DNA of 64,000 bases. Origin: Chitinophagaceae bacterium LGM1. GTDB lineage: Bacteria > Bacteroidota > Bacteroidia > Chitinophagales > Chitinophagaceae. Shown here piece by piece: positions 55,484 through 62,741 of this stretch. Within the stretch, counting starts at the first letter, position 1; every line of letters starts with the position of its first letter. The position numbers were made by a program, and so were the translations under genes. The notes under the pieces were generated by a model. That model saw only the letters and a list, made by a program, of their open reading frames with translations. It was not told the DNA's origin and made no database searches. Location: assembly GCA_018604165.1 (NCBI GenBank), contig CP075895.1:1635501-1699500 (forward strand), read 5' to 3'.

Positions 55484-56416
55484 TTACTTATGATTGTTAT
55501 CCACGATTGTTAATTTCTTTTTCATCATCACCCGCTTCACCAACACCCCAATCCCAGTATCTTTAGCGTGTTTCAGGCATTTATCGTATTGGTCGTTTGT
55601 TTTGTCGTAGGTGTAGGTTGGGTGAAACTGGCTTAGCTCCTGAAACAGCCCCACGCCGTCTTTGCCAAAGTTGGCAGCTATGCAGCACCCCAGCGAAAAC
55701 CAGTTGTTGTACCCCTCTGTTATGTCTTTGCCGCTTGCTACTACCTGTGCCACTATGCGCTGTATGGTAGCGCAGTTGTCGGTTTGTGGGGTGGTGTATG
55801 TTGCGGGTGCAGATGGTGGTGTAAGGTAATGATACAACTTCTCTGCCTGGTGGTTGAAGTAGGCATGGGCATCATAACTATAGCCACGCAGGCTGCATAT
55901 ACTTTTGGGTGCGCCATCTATATATATACCAAAGCGTTGCATGGTGGCGTGCAGGTATTGCCAGTGTTGCAAATGCCTGTGGGGGTAGGCTACCCGCAGC
56001 AGCCCCCAATAGCCCTGCCCGCTGGCACTGAGCCCGCAGTAGGCTATGTTGCGTATGTTGGCAAGTTGTTTTTTCAACTCTCCGTAGTTGGTTATGTGCT
56101 GATTGTCTTTCAGGTCTATATCAAACTGTATAAAGCCACTGTAGTGTTTCAGCCCATCTTCTCGCAGGTGGGTAAACTGTCCGCTTGGGGTGATGGCGGG
56201 CAGCCTTGCTTTCATTTTGTCGCGGGTATATTTATCGGTAATGGTACGCAGTTGCTGTATGGCTGCTGCATACTTGGCACTGGTAAGCCAGCGCAGCAAA
56301 GTAACATTACGGGGTGTATTTTTGGTATAGTAATTTGGTACACAGCTCACGTCTATATTCAGTACGCTTTCCATAGGGTAAAATGTATTGTTCAAAAAGC
56401 GTTCATGAACGTTCAT
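55484..56416 (-). CDS. BT4734-like / PriCT-2 primase-type replication protein
   Basis: Up to 310 residues. The N-terminal BT4734/VirE-N-like domain has LLRWLTSAKYAAAIQQLRTI, DKMKARLPAITPSGQFTHLREDGL and SGFIQFDIDLKDNQ; YCGLSASGQGYWGLLRV follows. A PriCT-2-like domain (about 230-290: GYNNWFSLGCCIAANFG, YDKCLKHAK) ends it. Such proteins pair with DUF3987 proteins in Bacteroidota mobile elements and are thought to prime or initiate replication. The ATG at 56416 lies inside a tandem palindrome; the ATG at 56374 (MESVLNIDV) may be the true start. Confidence 0.82.
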   Translation of the reverse strand: MNVHERFLNNTFYPMESVLNIDVSCVPNYYTKNTPRNVTLLRWLTSAKYAAAIQQLRTITDKYTRDKMKARLPAITPSGQFTHLREDGLKHYSGFIQFDIDLKDNQHITNYGELKKQLANIRNIAYCGLSASGQGYWGLLRVAYPHRHLQHWQYLHATMQRFGIYIDGAPKSICSLRGYSYDAHAYFNHQAEKLYHYLTPPSAPATYTTPQTDNCATIQRIVAQVVASGKDITEGYNNWFSLGCCIAANFGKDGVGLFQELSQFHPTYTYDKTNDQYDKCLKHAKDTGIGVLVKRVMMKKKLTIVDNNHK

Positions 56417-56420
56417 GAAC
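56401..56420. repeat. Tandem palindrome GTTCATGAAC x2 before the primase-like gene
   Basis: Two head-to-tail copies of the perfect 10-bp palindrome GTTCATGAAC, followed by a half-site CCTGAACG. The same arrangement recurs at 57873-57892. Operator or replication iteron. Confidence 0.8.
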
Positions 56421-56434
56421 GCCTGAACGGTTTA

Positions 56435-57832
56435 TTATGCTCTTTTTTCTTTACAGTTTTGCATTATCCATGTAAATACTTTTGAGGTGTAGGTATCACT
56501 GCCAAATATCTTAAAAGCTATTTTACGGTAAGACAACCCCTCGTTATGATAACATGCGCAGCATTGCGCTATCAGTTCCTGTTTATCAAAAGTATTATCA
56601 ACCGCTACGTTGGGGTGCTTCACATTCAGTGGTGTCAGTTGCTGATACACATGCAGGCTATAGTGCAGCAAGTGTTGGGTGATGCGTATGGCATTTTCAT
56701 AATCCGCATCGGTGCAGCTTATATAGTCTGTGCCCGATAGTGTGTTGTATCGCACCATTGTCAGTATCATAGCTATACGGTAGCATATAAGCCCCAACCT
56801 GTTGGCAGTACCTTCCAGCTCGTCGCTTATGTTGTGGTGCAGGTCTATTTTATTTTCTTCAAACAGTTTTCGGAAAGATAGTTGCTGATGCGGGCGTAGC
56901 TTGAATACTACAGGCTCTGTAAGGGCTTCCAGTTTTTTATACAGCGCACAATACTGCTGTGCCTGCATATTAAAAAATGGTTCAAAATCATTTTTATTGT
57001 CATCAAACGGATTGCGAAAATATACCCGTGGCTGCAATCTGTAAAAGCATATACGGCTGAATAAGCCATTGTGTATATCGCGTAGCAAACGCTTCACCTG
57101 GTCTGGTGTGCCGCTTAGTACCATGCTGAGTGCGGGGCGGGCTATCTTTACAAACTCGTTATTTGTTTTTCGGCTATAGCTTATGGGCTCGTGGTGGTAT
57201 GCTTTGCGCAGCACATCGCTGAAGTCGCCAAAATCCTGCCCGAAGATGTCTGCCAGTGTATCGGCTTCGGTTTCAAAAATAATGCCCTTACCACCATTCT
57301 CTTTCAGCATTTGTATAATGGCTGCTTTACTACTGTTGGCAGGTATATACAACTTCATGTTGCGGGCAGCATCGGGTGGGGTAGGTGGCTCTTGCAGCTT
57401 GCCTTTATCAAAAAGTTTCACCTGCCTGTTGTATAACATCTGTCGGGTGTGGTGGTCTTTGGCTTCCTGCTGTGTTTTTTCTTCCAGATAGGTTTCTACG
57501 GCTTCGCCCAGCGCACGTGCCCATAGCAGCGCACCCTTGCCCGTACCATATTTACCTACTATAAAGCAGTAGAGGTTGGCAGCTACACGGCGGCTATCAT
57601 ACATAGCCTCTACATTGGGCAGCATACCGCTGATAACACCCAATGCACCTATCAGAAACAACTCTCTTTCTTCTGCCTCGGCAAATTTGTAACAGGCTTC
57701 GCGCAGCAGGGGTGGCAGGCTTTCAAAAATATCATCGGTAAAGGGTGCAAAATCCTGCATGGTAGATGGTGGCGCGGGCGGATTGTTCATGTCATAACCC
57801 TCGGGGATGTGTACGTGTTTCTTTTCAGTCAT
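56435..57832 (-). CDS. DUF3987 P-loop protein (mobile-element helicase/primase partner)
   Basis: 465 residues. P-loop IVGKYGTGKGALL (Gly93-Gly100) near the front, then the DUF3987 core with LYIPANSSKAAIIQML, GIIFETEADTLADIFGQDFGDF, FVKIARPALSMVLSGTP and GLFSRICFY. The C-terminus (LSYRKIAFKIFGSDTYTSKVF) is a short winged-helix-like segment. It stands in the usual order just upstream of the BT4734-like gene, 18 bp apart or 60 bp if the later start is used. Expected to act in replication of an integrated element. Confidence 0.85.
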   Translation of the reverse strand: MTEKKHVHIPEGYDMNNPPAPPSTMQDFAPFTDDIFESLPPLLREACYKFAEAEERELFLIGALGVISGMLPNVEAMYDSRRVAANLYCFIVGKYGTGKGALLWARALGEAVETYLEEKTQQEAKDHHTRQMLYNRQVKLFDKGKLQEPPTPPDAARNMKLYIPANSSKAAIIQMLKENGGKGIIFETEADTLADIFGQDFGDFSDVLRKAYHHEPISYSRKTNNEFVKIARPALSMVLSGTPDQVKRLLRDIHNGLFSRICFYRLQPRVYFRNPFDDNKNDFEPFFNMQAQQYCALYKKLEALTEPVVFKLRPHQQLSFRKLFEENKIDLHHNISDELEGTANRLGLICYRIAMILTMVRYNTLSGTDYISCTDADYENAIRITQHLLHYSLHVYQQLTPLNVKHPNVAVDNTFDKQELIAQCCACYHNEGLSYRKIAFKIFGSDTYTSKVFTWIMQNCKEKRA

Positions 57833-57872
57833 GATGTTTGTGTGTGGTTTTTGCGTTTTAAAAGTGTTCGGC

Positions 57873-57892
57873 GTTCATGAACGTTCATGAAC
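57873..57892. repeat. Tandem palindrome GTTCATGAAC x2 before the DUF3987 gene
   Basis: Identical 20 bp to 56401-56420, also preceded by GC and followed, with one extra base, by CCTGAACG. It lies between the promoter element at 57906-57913 and the ATG at 57832, the place for a repressor site. Confidence 0.8.
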
Positions 57893-57905
57893 ACCCTGAA
57901 CGATA

Positions 57906-57938
57906 CAAATGTACATAATAATTGTACAAATGAACAAA
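57906..57938 (-). promoter_or_regulatory. Promoter of the DUF3987-primase unit
   Basis: On the minus strand TTTG (57935-57938), 21 bp, then TACATTTG (57906-57913). Confidence 0.45.
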
Positions 57939-57960
57939 TAAAAAGGGCGGATAACTTTTT

Positions 57961-57996
57961 CTCATTCCGTGAGATGGCTTCATACTTCGCCATGAC
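57961..57996. repeat. Right copy of the 36-bp inverted repeat
   Basis: Exact reverse complement of 53364-53399. It overlaps the start of the 162-bp repeat array; its first 13 bases (CTCATTCCGTGAG) form a small hairpin. Confidence 0.85.
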
Positions 57997-58320
57997 TGGA
58001 GTCAAGCCGAATAGTATTCGTCATTTCGACCATCGGGAGAAATCTCTTGAAAGATAGCTGTGTAGCTTTTTTGTTCTGTAGTACTAAAGCTCAGGAGATA
58101 CCTCACTGCGTTCGGTATGACGGCGTTGATGTGAGATGGCTTCATACTTCGCCATGACTGGAGTCAAGCCGAATAGTATTCGTCATTTCGACCATCGGGA
58201 GAAATCTCTTGAAAGATAGCTGTGTAGCTTTTTTGTTCTGTAGTACTAAAGCTCAGGAGATACCTCACTGCGTTCGGTATGACGGTGTTGATGTGAGATG
58301 GCTTCGTTCCTCGCCATGAC
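57971..58320. repeat. 162-bp tandem repeat, two full copies and a diverged partial third
   Basis: Copy 1 is 57971-58132 and copy 2 is 58133-58294; I find a single difference (C to T near the end). A third start at 58295-58320 matches for 11 bases, then diverges and stops. Each unit carries two imperfect inverted arms of 27 nt (58020-58046 and 58095-58121 in copy 1), so each can fold into a long hairpin. No ORF crosses it. Confidence 0.9.
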
Positions 58321-58333
58321 TCGTGCTGTGTTA

Positions 58334-58475
58334 TTTCTTAACGGCTAAAGCCGCTTATAAACACATACCAACACCCCTGCCTGAAGGCAAGGGTTACTGC
58401 AACTAATAACCCCATGCTTTAGCTTGGGGAGTATGGCATAATATGTAGGTGGCTTTAGCCGTGATGTGTAAGAAA
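58334..58475. repeat. Nested multi-hairpin element
   Basis: Outer arms ACGGCTAAAGCC (58341-58352) and GGCTTTAGCCGT (58451-58462) pair perfectly, extended by TTTCTTA/TAAGAAA. Inside are two hairpins: 58373-58395 (CCC..GCC-TGAA-GGC..GGG) and 58410-58429 (CCCCA.GC-TTTA-GC.TGGGG). Each outer arm can also fold alone as GGC-TAAA-GCC. It resembles dispersed palindromic elements; transcription unknown. Confidence 0.65.
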
Positions 58476-58554
58476 CCCCTTACTATAGGTTGTAAACGCT
58501 GTGCCTCTCTATAATCATTTTGGGTATCTTTACATTAGCTATAATATTTACGAA

Positions 58555-58707
58555 ATGAAAACGATTCAGAAGTACGTATCATTTGAAGACATGAAATCTG
58601 CTGAGAAGAAGATTAGTGATGATAAGGCTCAGTTAAAGAAACATACTGATTTTCAAAAAGTCATTATGGAGATTTATTCTGTAAAAGCTAAAAAGACTAA
58701 GCAATAG
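58555..58707 (+). CDS. 50-residue basic helical protein paired with a nucleotidyltransferase
   Basis: Begins MKTIQKYVSFEDMKSAEKKI and is charged and probably all helical, with a Lys-rich tail (SVKAKKTKQ). The frame extends upstream to 58501 but the ATG at 58555 starts the conserved-looking part. It is 16 bp before the nucleotidyltransferase gene, so the two are likely co-transcribed. Possible partner or antitoxin; no family recognised. Confidence 0.6.
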   Translation: MKTIQKYVSFEDMKSAEKKISDDKAQLKKHTDFQKVIMEIYSVKAKKTKQ

Positions 58708-58723
58708 AGCTGAATAATTACAA

Positions 58724-59236
58724 ATGCAAGATAATCTCAAAAGCTCTATACTGACTATATGTGAACTACTTGAAAAACACAAGGTTCAATATATGTTTGT
58801 TGGTGGTACAGCAGTAGCATTAAATGGTTATTACAGACATTCTGTTGATGCTTCTGGTGAGTTAGCAGATAAGCCAGACATTGATATCTGGTACAATCCT
58901 ACTTATGGGAATTATTATAGTTTTTTGAAAGTAATTGAAGAATTAGGTTATGATATTACTACATTCAAAAATGAGCAGAGTCCGAATCCACATAAATCAT
59001 TCTTTAAATTAGATTTTGATGATTTTAGTTTCGATGCCTTACCTAAAATTATGGCTGACATAAAATTTGGTGAAGCATATAAAAGAAAAGAAACTGTGGA
59101 GTTAGGTACAATTCAGATACACTTTATGAATTACTACGACTTGATTGAGGATAAAAAAGTAGCAGGTCGAAAGAAAGATATAGAAGACATAGAGCAGTTA
59201 CAGAAAATAAAAAATCAAGAGAAAGGAAACGACTAA
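58724..59236 (+). CDS. Minimal nucleotidyltransferase-superfamily protein
   Basis: 170 residues. The nucleotidyltransferase core shows MFVGGTAVALNG (Gly27-Gly28) and PDIDIW (Asp52, Asp54 metal ligands), with a third acidic site likely in FDDFSFDALP. The C-terminus (YDLIEDKKVAGRKKDIEDIEQL) is the usual end of AbiEii-like and related domains. Members include toxins and antitoxins that modify tRNA or proteins. With the small gene upstream it may form a toxin-antitoxin or defence pair; this is inference. AT-rich like the restriction genes. Confidence 0.75.
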   Translation: MQDNLKSSILTICELLEKHKVQYMFVGGTAVALNGYYRHSVDASGELADKPDIDIWYNPTYGNYYSFLKVIEELGYDITTFKNEQSPNPHKSFFKLDFDDFSFDALPKIMADIKFGEAYKRKETVELGTIQIHFMNYYDLIEDKKVAGRKKDIEDIEQLQKIKNQEKGND

Positions 59237-59248
59237 TTTAAGAAACAA

Positions 59249-59275
59249 AAATGCCCTGCATATCGCAAGGCATTT
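59249..59275 (-). terminator. Terminator after the desaturase gene
   Basis: AAATGCC/GGCATTT stem (7 bp plus an inner TGC/GCA) with TTTTTGTTTC following on the minus strand. It may also work on the plus strand. Confidence 0.7.
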
Positions 59276-59308
59276 CAAAAGTATCTTTTCTTATTCAGCA
59301 ACAGCCCA

Positions 59309-60409
59309 CTACTTTCTACCCAAATCCCTCAGCATACGGGCGTGTACCAATAGTGCTTCTACAAACGTGGGTTGTACGTTGTAGGGCAGGTTGTGTTCTT
59401 GTGCGGTTTGTGCTACTATTTTTGATAATTGCGGATAGTGTACATGGCATATATGCGGAAACAGGTGGTGTTCTATCTGATAATTAAGCCCACCTATAAA
59501 CCAAGACATAATGGTGCTGCGTGGCGAAAAATTGGCTGTATTCAGCAGTTGGTGTATAGCCCAGCTATTTTCCATTTTGTTCATCTCATCGGGCTCTGCA
59601 TAGTCTGATGTATGCATTACGTGCGCCAGTTGAAACACACAGGCAAGTATAATGCCTGCCAGCATCTGCATCAGCACAAAGCCCAGCACTACATGCTGCC
59701 ACGCCATACCCGAGAATAACAACGGCAATACAATGACATAGCCAAAGAATACCAGTTTATAAAAAGTCAACTCTGCCAAAGCCCTGCCAAAAGATACTTT
59801 CTCTTTCTTCAGCAGCCCTGTTTTGTGGTATTTTATAAGCCCTTTGTAGTCTTTAACGGTTACCCAGTATATGTTCATGATGCCATATAGCAGCCATGCA
59901 TACAGGTGTTGGTATCTGTGTATGCCATACCTCTTTTTGTTGGGCGACATGCGTAGCAATATACCCGCTTCTATATCTTCATCCAGCCCGTCAACATTGG
60001 TATAAGTATGGTGTAGTATGTTGTGCTGCATACGCCAGTTGCGGCTATAGCCACCCAGTATGTTGAGGGTGCTGCCAAACAGGGTGTTTACAAAGTTATT
60101 ATCAGAATAGGCTTCGTGGTTGCTATCGTGCATTACAGACATGCCAAGGCTTGCCAAACCGATACCCATCATCAGCCACAGTGCGTAGAAGAATACGATG
60201 TTGACACTTGCTACACCTGTAACGATAAGGGCATAAGGCACAAAATATATACATAACAGCGCGGCTGTCTTGATGTACATTTTCAGGTTGCCATGCTTTG
60301 CAATACCGTTTTGGGTGAAGTATTCGTTAACCCTTGTTTTAACGTTGTCGTAAAAGCTATCTGCACCTTTAGGGGCAAATTTTACAAGGGGCAATGATTG
60401 ATTGGACAT
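59309..60409 (-). CDS. Membrane fatty acid desaturase
   Basis: 366 residues from the ATG at 60409. Membrane helices about 48-90 and 195-250. Three histidine boxes: HDSNH (94-98), HNILHH (129-134) and QIEHH near 315, matching acyl-lipid/acyl-CoA front-end or delta-9 desaturases. Introduces a double bond in fatty acyl chains using di-iron chemistry. Regiospecificity unknown. A TATTTTTG element lies 6 bp upstream. Confidence 0.93.
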   Translation of the reverse strand: MSNQSLPLVKFAPKGADSFYDNVKTRVNEYFTQNGIAKHGNLKMYIKTAALLCIYFVPYALIVTGVASVNIVFFYALWLMMGIGLASLGMSVMHDSNHEAYSDNNFVNTLFGSTLNILGGYSRNWRMQHNILHHTYTNVDGLDEDIEAGILLRMSPNKKRYGIHRYQHLYAWLLYGIMNIYWVTVKDYKGLIKYHKTGLLKKEKVSFGRALAELTFYKLVFFGYVIVLPLLFSGMAWQHVVLGFVLMQMLAGIILACVFQLAHVMHTSDYAEPDEMNKMENSWAIHQLLNTANFSPRSTIMSWFIGGLNYQIEHHLFPHICHVHYPQLSKIVAQTAQEHNLPYNVQPTFVEALLVHARMLRDLGRK

Positions 60410-60415
60410 TAAACG

Positions 60416-60423
60416 CAAAAATA
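60416..60423 (-). promoter_or_regulatory. -7 element TATTTTTG for the desaturase
   Basis: Perfect TAnnTTTG on the minus strand, 6 bp before the ATG at 60409, implying a near-leaderless mRNA. Confidence 0.45.
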
Positions 60424-60571
60424 TTTTGGCAAAGATAGGCTAAATATTGTTGTTTTTTCAATTTGTATATTTTATTTCCGTTATCTGAGGCAGATGTTTT
60501 AACATTTTGCATCAAACGTGTAGGGCGGCAGCATAGTCTATTGCTGTTAATTAGTTACTATTTTTACGGGT

Positions 60572-61129
60572 ATGAAGCATGTAATAAGCATTTGCATAGT
60601 ATTTATTTTACTGATAACGGTACGTAGTGCTGCACAATCCTTTACGCCCGATTGGTATATACTTGAAAAAGGTGCAACGGTCAGCATCATCAAACCCGGG
60701 GTGAATGACTTAACATATTACTTAGCAGCATCGGGCAATAAGCCCATAGATAAAGCAGCGGTAGATAGCATGAACAAGCGCGTATCGTTTGTAGCTGGTA
60801 GTGCCGTGCTGATATATGCACAAGAGGGCGAACATTACATTGCACAAGATATGGAAGGGCGCAATCTGGTAATAAAAGGAAATGTTACCAAAGCCATACA
60901 CAATACAGGCTGCGCGGTAGGCTACCTGAAAGCCAATGCAACATCGGGCAACATCACCATCAGAAAGACAACTTTTGTATGGATTAAAGAAAAGAAAGCG
61001 GGCGGTGCAGAGGCTGTGATACAAGGACCTGATAAAACAGATATTACAGTACCACTATCTCAGTTGTACGATATTAACGCCACTACGCTTGAAATGCTGC
61101 CAGCCGCAACACAAAAGATGGTACAATAA
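60572..61129 (+). CDS. Exported protein of unknown function
   Basis: 185 residues with a signal peptide (MKHVISICIVFILLITVRSA). The rest is beta-rich (WYILEKGATVSIIKPG, SAVLIYAQEGEHYIAQD, GNITIRKTTFVWI). No family recognised. Confidence 0.65.
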   Translation: MKHVISICIVFILLITVRSAAQSFTPDWYILEKGATVSIIKPGVNDLTYYLAASGNKPIDKAAVDSMNKRVSFVAGSAVLIYAQEGEHYIAQDMEGRNLVIKGNVTKAIHNTGCAVGYLKANATSGNITIRKTTFVWIKEKKAGGAEAVIQGPDKTDITVPLSQLYDINATTLEMLPAATQKMVQ

Positions 61130-61153
61130 AAAAAGCACACCCGAAAGTGTGCT
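61128..61153 (-). terminator. Terminator after the cold shock gene
   Basis: 7-bp stem (AGCACAC/GTGTGCT, 6-nt loop). On the minus strand it is followed by T6, 28 bp after the csp stop. Confidence 0.85.
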
Positions 61154-61180
61154 GTGTACTAAACTTCTTAAAAGTATAAA

Positions 61181-61372
61181 TTAGATAACTTTTACGTTAA
61201 CCGCGTTTAATCCTTTTTTACCATTTTGTACTTCGAAAGACACACGGTCGTTTTCACGAACCTCGTCTATCAGGCCTGATACGTGAACGAAAATGTCCTG
61301 TCCGCCATTGTCAGGCTTAATGAAACCGAAACCTTTGGTTTCATTGAAGAATTTGATTATACCTTCTTGCAT
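61181..61372 (-). CDS. cspA: Cold shock protein
   Basis: 63 residues, one cold shock domain with RNP1 (KGFGFI) and RNP2 (DIFVHVS). Binds single-stranded RNA or DNA and prevents RNA folding. Starts MQEGIIKFFNETKGFGF as usual. Confidence 0.95.
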   Translation of the reverse strand: MQEGIIKFFNETKGFGFIKPDNGGQDIFVHVSGLIDEVRENDRVSFEVQNGKKGLNAVNVKVI

Positions 61373-61447
61373 TCTAAAAAAAATTAATTGAGATGCGAAG
61401 TTAAGGGTATATATATTATAAACCTAAAATACTTTTTTAAATTATTG

Positions 61448-61687
61448 TTACCTCTGATTATCGCGCCACTCATACACCCAGCTCGATTGTATCATTTCCA
61501 GATGCCCCTCGTTGCTGTCTTCTCTTTTACCTTCAAAATTGGGTATTTCCAACACCCAATCCAGCAATTCGGTAAAGCGTATGCGGTATATCTTGCTCTC
61601 CGTAAAGTCGTCGCCGAAACGCTCGTATAGTTTCAGTGCTATGTCTTCGTAATCTCCCCAGTTAATTGGTGGTTCGTAATGTGCCAT
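61448..61687 (-). CDS. iscX: Fe-S assembly protein IscX
   Basis: 79 residues: INWGDYEDIALKLYERFGD, then RFTELLDWVLEIPNFEG and HLEMIQSSWVYEW, the IscX pattern. Modulates cysteine desulfurase IscS. It lies 29 bp after the ferredoxin gene, the classic isc order. Confidence 0.93.
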   Translation of the reverse strand: MAHYEPPINWGDYEDIALKLYERFGDDFTESKIYRIRFTELLDWVLEIPNFEGKREDSNEGHLEMIQSSWVYEWRDNQR

Positions 61688-61716
61688 TGTATGCTTGCTG
61701 AAAAAGTTAAGTAATG

Positions 61717-62055
61717 TTATTCGCCGTGTATTAAAGACTGGTCTGGTATAGTTACTTCAAGGCTACCGCTACCGCCATCGTGCAGTACGCATTGGCAGCC
61801 CAGCCTGCTTTCCAGCTTGGGGTTGCGCGCGCGGTCTATAAAATCTTCTTCTTTATCGCTCAACTCTGCTACGTGTTCTTCCCCTTTTTCCAGATACAGG
61901 TGGCAGGTGCTGCAAGCGCATACCATACCACAGTTGTGGTGCAGTTCTATATTATTGTCTTCGGCAACTTCTAGTATGCTTTGTCCGCCTGCTACTTGTT
62001 CTATCGTTACAGGCTCCAGCCCTTTTTGTTCAAATTTGAAATGTATCGTGTACAT
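61717..62055 (-). CDS. fdx: [2Fe-2S] ferredoxin, ISC type
   Basis: 112 residues. Cys42-x5-Cys48-x2-Cys51 (HNCGMVCACSTC) and Cys87 give the adrenodoxin-type cluster; Cys46 and Cys89 are extra. Supplies electrons to Fe-S cluster assembly. Followed by iscX. A TACCTTTG promoter element lies 22 bp upstream. Confidence 0.93.
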   Translation of the reverse strand: MYTIHFKFEQKGLEPVTIEQVAGGQSILEVAEDNNIELHHNCGMVCACSTCHLYLEKGEEHVAELSDKEEDFIDRARNPKLESRLGCQCVLHDGGSGSLEVTIPDQSLIHGE

Positions 62056-62077
62056 GATACGGGTAGTAATTTTTGCG

Positions 62078-62085
62078 CAAAGGTA
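62078..62085 (-). promoter_or_regulatory. -7 element TACCTTTG for fdx-iscX
   Basis: Perfect TAnnTTTG on the minus strand, 22 bp before the ATG at 62055; same octamer plus GCGC/CGCG-type context as before nusB. Confidence 0.5.
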
Positions 62086-62219
62086 ATCTAAACAGTTCAG
62101 TATGGTTGTGTAAAAACGAAAGATGTAATCTATCGGGGTATTGGTTAGTTCTAAGATTTTTGTTGAATACTTATAATGTTTAAAATAATTTATATATATT
62201 GGCTGTAAACAGAAACATT

Positions 62220-62735
62220 ATGCAACAAATCAATTTCTTAGTAACTGCATTGGCAGGTATCATCATCCCCACAGTAGTAGGTATGATATGGTACAACCCC
62301 AAAGTGATGGGTACCGCATGGATGAAAGAAGCAGGGCTTACACCCGAAGATGCTAAAGGCGTAAACATGGCAAAAGCGATGGTGTTTTCCATCATAGCCA
62401 GTTTCTTCATTGCTTTGTTTATGAATATTGTGGTCATTCATCAGTTTGCTATCAATTCAATATTTGCATCGCCTGCTGATATGGAAGCGTATAAAGACAC
62501 TGGTAGCGAACTGCATAAATACATTGACGATTTCTATAGCAAGTATGGTCGCAACTTCCGCACCTTCAAACACGGCGCATTTCATGGTTTTCTAACAGCA
62601 TTGCTATTTGTAACACCTGTTATGGCACACGGTGCTATATGGGAAAGAAAAAGCTTTAAGTACTTAGCCATCAACGCTGGTTACTGGATTATTACGCTGA
62701 CACTTGTTGGTGGGGTAATATGCGCGTATAGCTAA
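62220..62735 (+). CDS. DUF1761 membrane protein
   Basis: 171 residues from the ATG at 62220. Four transmembrane segments (about 5-25, 55-77, 120-138, 148-168). IIIPTVVGMIWYNPKVMGTAWMKEAGL, then FHGFLTALLFVTPVM, match DUF1761. Function unknown. 3' end 6 bp from the next, convergent gene. Confidence 0.8.
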   Translation: MQQINFLVTALAGIIIPTVVGMIWYNPKVMGTAWMKEAGLTPEDAKGVNMAKAMVFSIIASFFIALFMNIVVIHQFAINSIFASPADMEAYKDTGSELHKYIDDFYSKYGRNFRTFKHGAFHGFLTALLFVTPVMAHGAIWERKSFKYLAINAGYWIITLTLVGGVICAYS

Positions 62736-62741
62736 GGCACT

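Larger units (their letters stand above)
57833..58554. other. Gene-free repeat region of about 720 bp
   Basis: No credible gene. In order it holds the second tandem palindrome (57873-57892), a promoter for the DUF3987 gene, the right copy of the 36-bp inverted repeat (57961-57996), two full and one partial 162-bp repeats (57971-58320) and the nested hairpin element (58334-58475). Confidence 0.7.

Noticed and set aside
57971-58320. CRISPR-like array
   Set aside because: The unit is 162 bp, repeated without distinct spacers, and no cas genes are near.
58334-58475. Retron or group II intron RNA
   Set aside because: There is no reverse transcriptase gene in the window, and the fold lacks domain V or msr/msd features.
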